From Chloroflexota bacterium (GTDB lineage: Bacteria > Chloroflexota > Limnocylindria > P2-11E), in the NCBI GenBank assembly GCA_005881885.1, contig VBDX01000127.1:1-64000 (forward strand): DNA of 64,000 bases, given 5' to 3'. Under the pieces are notes generated by a model that had not been told where the DNA came from, ran no database searches, and saw nothing but the letters and a program-made list of their open reading frames with translations. Every line of letters begins with the position of its first letter. Within the stretch, counting starts at the first letter, position 1. The translations under genes and the position numbers were made by a program. Shown one piece after another: positions 58,508 through 64,000 of this stretch.

Positions 58508-59392
58508 TTAGGCCAAAGCGGCGTTCAGCCGAGCGAGCGTGCCGGCGACCCAATCGGCTCTTGCGCCGACCTCCGTGGGCCATGGCGTAAAGAACAAGCG
58601 GTCGGTGTCGTTCTCGATCTGCTGACGCACTTGCGCCCCTCGTTCGGTCGTGCGGAGCGCGTCAGACTCGACCAGGCCGTCTTTACGGAATCGCGCGACC
58701 GCCGCCCTGACGTCTTCCGGACGCTGATGCGGCATCAGGCCGATCAGCGCCGTTTCGTCAGCGGCCTTCCCACGCCAAATCGCCGTGAGGACCTCGGTCT
58801 GGGGACCCGTAAGTCCGGCCGCACGCCAGGCCGCCATGTGACAGTCGTCGCGCACCTGCCAGAGGCCGTAGACCGCAGCATCGAGCTGGGCGAATGACCC
58901 GGCGGGCGGGTCATCGCCGCGGTACGCGAATGCCCATGGCGTGTGTCTTCGCTCCCGCGGTTCTTCCGCCTTCGCCGCCGCGAGGAAGGCGCGATCGAGC
59001 AGTCGCGCGAGCTCGGAGAGCTCCTCTTGCGGCAACACGGCGAGCGTCGCGTAATGCGCGCGGGCCGCCTCATGCATCGCCTGTGCGAGACCGCGACCTT
59101 TGTCGGTGAGGTGCCAGCGCCCGTCGCGCTCCTCGACGAGGCCCGCGCCACGCGCCGCCGCGGCCTGCGGCAGCCAGCGATCCGGGATCGTCGAGTACGG
59201 GCTCACAAGATCCCCGGGCTCGGCGGTCGCGCCCTTCGGACCGCGATACGAGAGATTGATCGTCCACATGAACGCCGGCCGGTCGAGGCCGAGCTCCTCG
59301 ATCTTCTGGAGAGGAAAGGTCATCTTCGAGCGGCGCGTGTTCAGGAACTCCGGTAGCAGCGGTGGGATATTGGTGGGGAAGGGTGGCCTCAC
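58508..59392 (-). CDS. Winged-helix (MarR-like) protein of unknown function
   Basis: AGLVEERDGRWHLTDKGRGLAQAMHEAA and LTGPQTEVLTAIWRGKAADETALIGLMPHQRPEDVRAAVARFRKDGLVESDALRTTERGAQV. Confidence 0.65.
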   Translation of the reverse strand: MRPPFPTNIPPLLPEFLNTRRSKMTFPLQKIEELGLDRPAFMWTINLSYRGPKGATAEPGDLVSPYSTIPDRWLPQAAAARGAGLVEERDGRWHLTDKGRGLAQAMHEAARAHYATLAVLPQEELSELARLLDRAFLAAAKAEEPRERRHTPWAFAYRGDDPPAGSFAQLDAAVYGLWQVRDDCHMAAWRAAGLTGPQTEVLTAIWRGKAADETALIGLMPHQRPEDVRAAVARFRKDGLVESDALRTTERGAQVRQQIENDTDRLFFTPWPTEVGARADWVAGTLARLNAALA

Positions 59393-59410
59393 CCGATCAT
59401 TGTGCGGCCC

Positions 59411-59779
59411 TCAGCGTGCGCTGCTCTGCTGCTCCCGCTCGGCGTCGTCGACGCAATACGGCGTTTCGGGTACGAGCTCGAGACGCTCTTCGGGAATGGG
59501 CTGGCCGCAAACGACGCAGCGTCCGTACTTGCCACGCTCGAGCCGCGCGAGGGCTTCATCGATGAGCGCGATCTTCGCCTCGAACATGTTTTGCCGCGCG
59601 ACGTCGAGCTCGCGCGCCTCGGTCTCGCTGGCGGCGTCGGCGGGATGCTGATCGACGAGCGCGATTTCCCCACCGCTGTCGCGCTGGGGGACCGCGAGGC
59701 GTTCGCGGATGCGCTCCACCGTTCCTTGGAGGTCCGCGCGCTCCCGCACCAGGCGCTCGCGCATCGCGTTGCGGTCCAC
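59411..59779 (-). CDS. DksA/TraR-type zinc-finger protein
   Basis: ALARLERGKYGRCVVCGQPIPEERLELVPETPYCVDDAE. Confidence 0.85.
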   Translation of the reverse strand: MDRNAMRERLVRERADLQGTVERIRERLAVPQRDSGGEIALVDQHPADAASETEARELDVARQNMFEAKIALIDEALARLERGKYGRCVVCGQPIPEERLELVPETPYCVDDAEREQQSSAR

Positions 59780-59808
59780 TTCTCGCCTCCGTACGCCAGA
59801 ATTGACCC

Positions 59809-60126
59809 GTGCTTCCCCCAGACGTCAGCAAGCGGCGTTCCGAGCTGCACCTTCTCGACGTGCGAGAGCAGGACGAATGGGACGCCGGCCACATCGATGG
59901 CGCGCAGCACATCCCGCTCGGCGAGCTCGGAGCTCGCGTCGGCGAGGTCCCGAAGGATCGTGTCGTCGTCGCGGTCTGCCGTAGCGGTTCGCGGAGCGAC
60001 CGCGCCGCGAAAGCCCTGCGGGCGAGCGGCTTCGAGGCCGAGAACCTCGACGGCGGCGTAGCCGCCTGGGCCCGCTCGGGCTTGCCGCTCGTCACCAGGT
60101 CCGGCGGCGCCGGTCGCGTGATCTAG
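59809..60126 (+). CDS. Single-domain rhodanese
   Basis: LHLLDVREQDEWDAGHIDGAQHIPLGEL..VVVAVCRSGSRSDRAAKALRASGFEAENLDGGVAAWARSGLPL. Confidence 0.92.
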   Translation: MLPPDVSKRRSELHLLDVREQDEWDAGHIDGAQHIPLGELGARVGEVPKDRVVVAVCRSGSRSDRAAKALRASGFEAENLDGGVAAWARSGLPLVTRSGGAGRVI

Positions 60127-60143
60127 CCGGTACCCTCGAAGCG

Positions 60144-60917
60144 ATGGCGGAACGCGCGACGCCGGCCACGGACTATCTCAGCAAGCGGTGGCTCGCCGAG
60201 CACCTGACCGACGAGCGCCGGTCCGCCGATCTTTTGAGCGAGGTCCGCGAGGCGATCTTCGGCGCGCAGGACGGCGTGACCAGCATCCTCACCGTGGTCA
60301 TCACCGTCGCGACGGCGACGAGCCAGCAATACGCGGTGCTCGTCGCTGGCATCGCGGCGGCGCTCGCCGAGGTCATCTCCATGGGAGCGGGCGAATACAT
60401 GAGCTCGAGGAGCCAGCGCGAGATCTTCCTCGCGCAGATCGAGAAGGAGCGCCAAGAGGTCGCCGATCGTCCCGGCGAGTCCGAAGCGGAGGTCGCGTAC
60501 ATGCTCGAGCAGGAGGGTCTGCCCGAGGCCACCGCGAAACGTGTCGCGGCGGAGATCGCGCGGGAGCCCAACGTGCTTCTCAAGACGATGGTCGAAAAGG
60601 AGCTCGGGATCACAGTAGAGGAGGGCCACAGCCCGCTCCAAGGGGCGCTGGTCCTCGCGTTCACGTTCGCGCTCGCCTCGCTCGTGCCGATCTCGCCGTT
60701 CTTCTTCTTCCCGGTGGCGACGGCGCTGGCGATCGCGGTGATCTTGTCGGCCGTCGTCATGTTCTTCCTCGGGGTCGCGAAGTCGAGGCTGACGGGGCGC
60801 AATCCGGTGCGGTCGGGGCTCGAGATCGTTGGGCTGGTGCTCGCGGCGACGGTGGGGGGATGGATCTTTGGCACCCTGCTGCCCCACGCGCTCGGCCTTG
60901 CGGGCGTAGGGGTCTGA
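60144..60917 (+). CDS. VIT1/CCC1 family Fe/Mn transporter
   Basis: VREAIFGAQDGVTSILTVV..GIAAALAEVISMGAGEYMSSRSQREIF; C-terminal TMs. Confidence 0.9.
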   Translation: MAERATPATDYLSKRWLAEHLTDERRSADLLSEVREAIFGAQDGVTSILTVVITVATATSQQYAVLVAGIAAALAEVISMGAGEYMSSRSQREIFLAQIEKERQEVADRPGESEAEVAYMLEQEGLPEATAKRVAAEIAREPNVLLKTMVEKELGITVEEGHSPLQGALVLAFTFALASLVPISPFFFFPVATALAIAVILSAVVMFFLGVAKSRLTGRNPVRSGLEIVGLVLAATVGGWIFGTLLPHALGLAGVGV

Positions 60918-60949
60918 CGCGCGGCACGACGCTTGCCGCGCAGCGTGGC

Positions 60950-61123
60950 ATGGATAAAGAGAAGCCTCGTCCCGAGGATTCCCCAGAGCAAGCTCAGGCC
61001 AAAAGCAAGAGTGTCGATGAGCGCATCCCACCGGTGATCGCGCCGAAGGACGGCCTGCCCGGGCCCGGCGAGCAGGTGCTCGAGCAGGAAGCGAAGGCGA
61101 CTCGGCAGCCGCAGCGCCCGTAG
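60950..61123 (+). CDS. Small hydrophilic protein (57 aa)
   Basis: MDKEKPRPEDSPEQAQAKSKSVDERIPPVIAPKDGLPGPGEQVLEQEAKATRQPQRP*; below track cutoff. Confidence 0.4.
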   Translation: MDKEKPRPEDSPEQAQAKSKSVDERIPPVIAPKDGLPGPGEQVLEQEAKATRQPQRP

Positions 61124-61157
61124 CACCGTCCGAGCGAGCAGGCACAATGCGACGGCG

Positions 61158-62510
61158 GTGCTGATCGAACAGTTCTTCGATCCCGGCCTCGGTCATGCGA
61201 GCTACCTCGTCGCGGACCCGGATGCCGGGGTCGCCTTTCTTGTCGATCCGGACCGTCACATCGACGCCTACCTGGACGCCGCCTCGCGGCTGGGCGTGCT
61301 CATTACCGACTCGTTTGAGACGCACGTCCACAACGACTACGTTTCGGGCTCGCGCGCTCTCGCCGAGCTCCGTCCCATCGCGGTGCATGCCGGCACGTCG
61401 GCGGAGATCGCTTACCCGCACTCCGGACACGCGGACGGCGACGTGATCCGGGTCGGGGAGCTCGCCGTCCGCTGCATCGCGACTCCAGGCCATACGCCGG
61501 AGCACGTCGCATATCTCGTCGCCGATCGGCGGCGGTCGGACGATCCGCAATACCTGTTCTCAGGCGGCGCACTCCTCGTCGGCAGCATCGCGCGTGTCGA
61601 CCTCCTTGGACCGGACATCGGGGGAAAGCTGGCGCGCTCCGCATACGAGACGCTGCGCCAGCGCGTACTTCCGCTGGCCGATTACGTCGCGGTTTTCCCG
61701 ACGCACGGCGGCGGAAGCGCCTGCGCGGCGGAGGTGGCGGGATCGCGCTGGACGACGCTCGGATTCGAACGTCTCCACAACCACATCGCTCGCGCCGCGA
61801 CCGGAGACTTCGAATCTTTTCGCGCGGCCATCGCCGAAGGCCTCCCGGTCGCGCCGGCCTACTACCCACACGTCCGCACGATGAACGCGAAAGGCGCCGA
61901 GCTCTCCTCACGCTCGCCGCTGCCACTCCTTCGCGAGCCCGCCCGCGGCGCTGCGCTCATCGACCCGCGGCCACCTCATCTCTTCGGCGCGGGGCATCGT
62001 CGGGAGGCGCTGAACGTGGTCGGCAACGATTCCTTCGCGGTCCGGGTCGGCGCGATCGTTCCGTTCGGCACGCCAGTCGTCATCCTCACGCTCGATGCCG
62101 AGCAGGCGCAGAGACTCCGCGCGCAGCTCGCGGTGATCGGCTTCGACGACGTGCGTGGGTATCTCTCGCCTGAGCCATCCGTCGGCGACGAGCCTCTGCG
62201 GATCGAGCAGCTCGACGCTCGGGCTGCCGCGAGTCGGGCGAGCGACGGAGCGGTCCTCCTCGACGTCCGCGAAGAGTCCGAGTGGGTCGCGGGCCATGCT
62301 CCGGGAGCGATCCACATCCCGTACGAGCACCTTCGTGATCGAGCGCGCGAGATCCCGAGCGGCAGGCTGGTCGTGACCTACTGCGCCGGCGGGATCCGTT
62401 CGAGCCTCGCCGCGAGCGTCCTCGAAGCGGCCGGTCGCGACGTCGCCAACATGCGCGGAGGCTTCACCGCGTGGCGTAACGCGGGGCTTCCGGTATCGCG
62501 GGAGACATAG
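61158..62510 (+). CDS. MBL-fold hydrolase fused to C-terminal rhodanese (persulfide-dioxygenase-like)
   Basis: DSFETHVHNDYVSGSRALAEL..IATPGHTPEHVAYL; rhodanese VLLDVREESEWVAGHAPGAIHIPYEHL..VVTYCAGGIRSSLAASVLEAAG. Confidence 0.9.
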   Translation: MLIEQFFDPGLGHASYLVADPDAGVAFLVDPDRHIDAYLDAASRLGVLITDSFETHVHNDYVSGSRALAELRPIAVHAGTSAEIAYPHSGHADGDVIRVGELAVRCIATPGHTPEHVAYLVADRRRSDDPQYLFSGGALLVGSIARVDLLGPDIGGKLARSAYETLRQRVLPLADYVAVFPTHGGGSACAAEVAGSRWTTLGFERLHNHIARAATGDFESFRAAIAEGLPVAPAYYPHVRTMNAKGAELSSRSPLPLLREPARGAALIDPRPPHLFGAGHRREALNVVGNDSFAVRVGAIVPFGTPVVILTLDAEQAQRLRAQLAVIGFDDVRGYLSPEPSVGDEPLRIEQLDARAAASRASDGAVLLDVREESEWVAGHAPGAIHIPYEHLRDRAREIPSGRLVVTYCAGGIRSSLAASVLEAAGRDVANMRGGFTAWRNAGLPVSRET

Positions 62511-62525
62511 TCGAAGGCACGCGTC

Positions 62526-63839
62526 GTGCTCGGCCCCTGGAGGGTGGCCGATTCCCCCGTCCCTCCTTCGAGCGTGGTGTTGCCAGTCGAGACAGCGGTG
62601 GCACCGCAGAATGGTGTCGTGCGTATCGCCTTTATCGCCTCCGCGGTCCCGCGCCGGTGCGGGATCGCCACATTCACCGCTGATCTGATGGCGGCTGTAA
62701 AGACGGCCGACCCAGCGGTCCGTTGCATCGCTGCCGCGATCGACGAGCCGAATGCCGCGCGCGCCTATGGGCCGGAGGTTCGCTGGCGGATCAGGCAGGG
62801 TGACCGGGAGAGCTATCGGGGTGCCGCCCGCGCGATCAACGAGTCGTCGGCGGACGTCGTGAACCTTCAGCACGAATTCGGCATCTTTGGCGTCTGGCGC
62901 GATGGCATCTACGAGGACCATTGCGTGCCCCTGCTCGAGGAGCTGAACAAGCCGGTCATCACCACCTTGCACACGGTGTTGCCGAAGCCGGAACCGCAGA
63001 TCCGCGAGGTCGTGCGCCGCATCGCCGACCGGAGCACGACGATCGTCGTGATGGCCGAGACGGCCGCGCATCTGCTCGCGGACGTCTACGGCGTCGCGCA
63101 TCGCCCGGTGGTGATCCCGCATGGGATGCCGGCGATCGTGCCCCGCGGCCGTCATCAGCTGAAGCGGCAGCTGGGCATGGAGCATCGCGCGATCATTTCG
63201 ACCTTCGGCCTCGTCGACCCCCGCAAGGGCCTTGAGTACATGATCGAGGCGATGCCGGCGGTGATCGCCCGTCATCCAAACGTGCTCTACCTGATCGTTG
63301 GTCAGACCCACCCCGAGCTTCAGCGGAAGGAAGGCGAGCGCTATCGGAACGAGCTCGCTGCTCAGATCGACGCTTCGGGGATGGGGGATCACGTCCGCTT
63401 CGTGAACCAGTACCTCACACAGCGCGAGATCGTGGACTACCTTCTCGCGACCGATGTCTATGTCACTCCCTATCTCGACCTGAACCAGATCACAAGTGGC
63501 ACGCTCGCCTACGCGCTCGGCGCCGGAAAAGCGATCGTCTCGACCCGCTATCTCCATGCCGCCGAGGCGCTCGCGGATGGCCGCGGGCTGCTCGTCGACG
63601 TGCGCGACTCAGCCGGACTCGCGCACGCCGTGCTCGCGATCCTCGGAGACGGAACGCTGAAGGCGGAGCTCGAGCAGAGGGCGTACCAGTACGGCAAGGA
63701 GATGGCGTGGCCGAACGTGGGCCGTCGCGTCCTTGCTCTCACCCGCGAGGTGCTCGATGAGACGACGCATATGCCGAGTGGGGCGCCGCGGCCTGCTGAA
63801 GAACCCGTCGAGACCGAGGCTCCACTCCACAGCGCATGA
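62526..63839 (+). CDS. Family 4 glycosyltransferase
   Basis: RIAFIASAVPRRCGIATFTADLM..VVNLQHEFGIFG..ISTFGLVDPRKGLEYMIEAMPAVIARHPNVLYLIVGQTHP; true start likely GTG near 62620. Confidence 0.9.
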   Translation: MLGPWRVADSPVPPSSVVLPVETAVAPQNGVVRIAFIASAVPRRCGIATFTADLMAAVKTADPAVRCIAAAIDEPNAARAYGPEVRWRIRQGDRESYRGAARAINESSADVVNLQHEFGIFGVWRDGIYEDHCVPLLEELNKPVITTLHTVLPKPEPQIREVVRRIADRSTTIVVMAETAAHLLADVYGVAHRPVVIPHGMPAIVPRGRHQLKRQLGMEHRAIISTFGLVDPRKGLEYMIEAMPAVIARHPNVLYLIVGQTHPELQRKEGERYRNELAAQIDASGMGDHVRFVNQYLTQREIVDYLLATDVYVTPYLDLNQITSGTLAYALGAGKAIVSTRYLHAAEALADGRGLLVDVRDSAGLAHAVLAILGDGTLKAELEQRAYQYGKEMAWPNVGRRVLALTREVLDETTHMPSGAPRPAEEPVETEAPLHSA

Positions 63840-64000
63840 CGACCGCCCGCCTGGATCGCACCGCGCTTGGTCGGCGCCTCGAGCAGAACCCGCTGATAAC
63901 GGCGCGCGACGTAAAGCCATCGCAACCCGAGCTCGAGGTGGTCTCCGCCTTCAACGCCGGAACGGCGAAGCTCGACGGCGAGACCGTCCTCCTGCTTCGC
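63836..64000 (+). CDS. GH130-type glycoside hydrolase/phosphorylase, N-terminal fragment truncated by window edge
   Basis: Manual translation MTTARLDRTALGRRLEQNPLITARDVKPSQPELEVVSAFNAGTAKLDGETVLLLR; ATGA overlap with GT4 gene. Confidence 0.75.
   Translation, partial: MTTARLDRTALGRRLEQNPLITARDVKPSQPELEVVSAFNAGTAKLDGETVLLLR

Noticed and set aside
1-64000. CRISPR arrays, tRNA/rRNA genes, prophage, IS elements, toxin-antitoxin or defence islands
   Set aside because: No repeat-spacer pattern, RNA gene sequence, transposase, integrase or defence-type protein found on reading both strands

Overview
High-GC bacterial chromosomal window, densely coding on both strands (about 70 supportable CDS). I see no rRNA, tRNA, CRISPR array, phage or transposase. 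The content looks environmental and heterotrophic. It includes aromatic and nitrogen-compound catabolism (ACMSD-like amidohydrolase, gentisate-dioxygenase-like double cupin, HutU, HutH, GabT, C45 acyltransferase/peptidase), two molybdenum hydroxylase systems (a coxS-L-M form II set plus a MoxR ATPase, and a NicAB/IorAB-type pair), several uptake systems (two Dpp-like permease pairs, four substrate-binding proteins, a TAXI-TRAP system), secreted enzymes (amidase, NAGPA, G1 peptidase), membrane glycosyltransferases, and a rhodanese/VIT1/MBL block ending in a GT4-GH130 pair cut by the window edge. The most interesting signals are: (1) a translationally coupled gammaCA-hutH-2Fe2S-molybdohydroxylase operon; (2) a divergent C45/MFS/ABC versus RpiR-GabT-SBP-COG4280 island; (3) three genes whose natural starts appear to be CTG, ATA and ATC; (4) a VOC-family protein with a histone-H1-like basic tail; (5) a membrane-anchored glutamic (G1) peptidase preceded by a 22-bp-phased direct repeat; (6) four ABC substrate-binding proteins with no ABC ATPase anywhere in the window. 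All product calls come from reading motifs in the translated ORFs; no database search was run.
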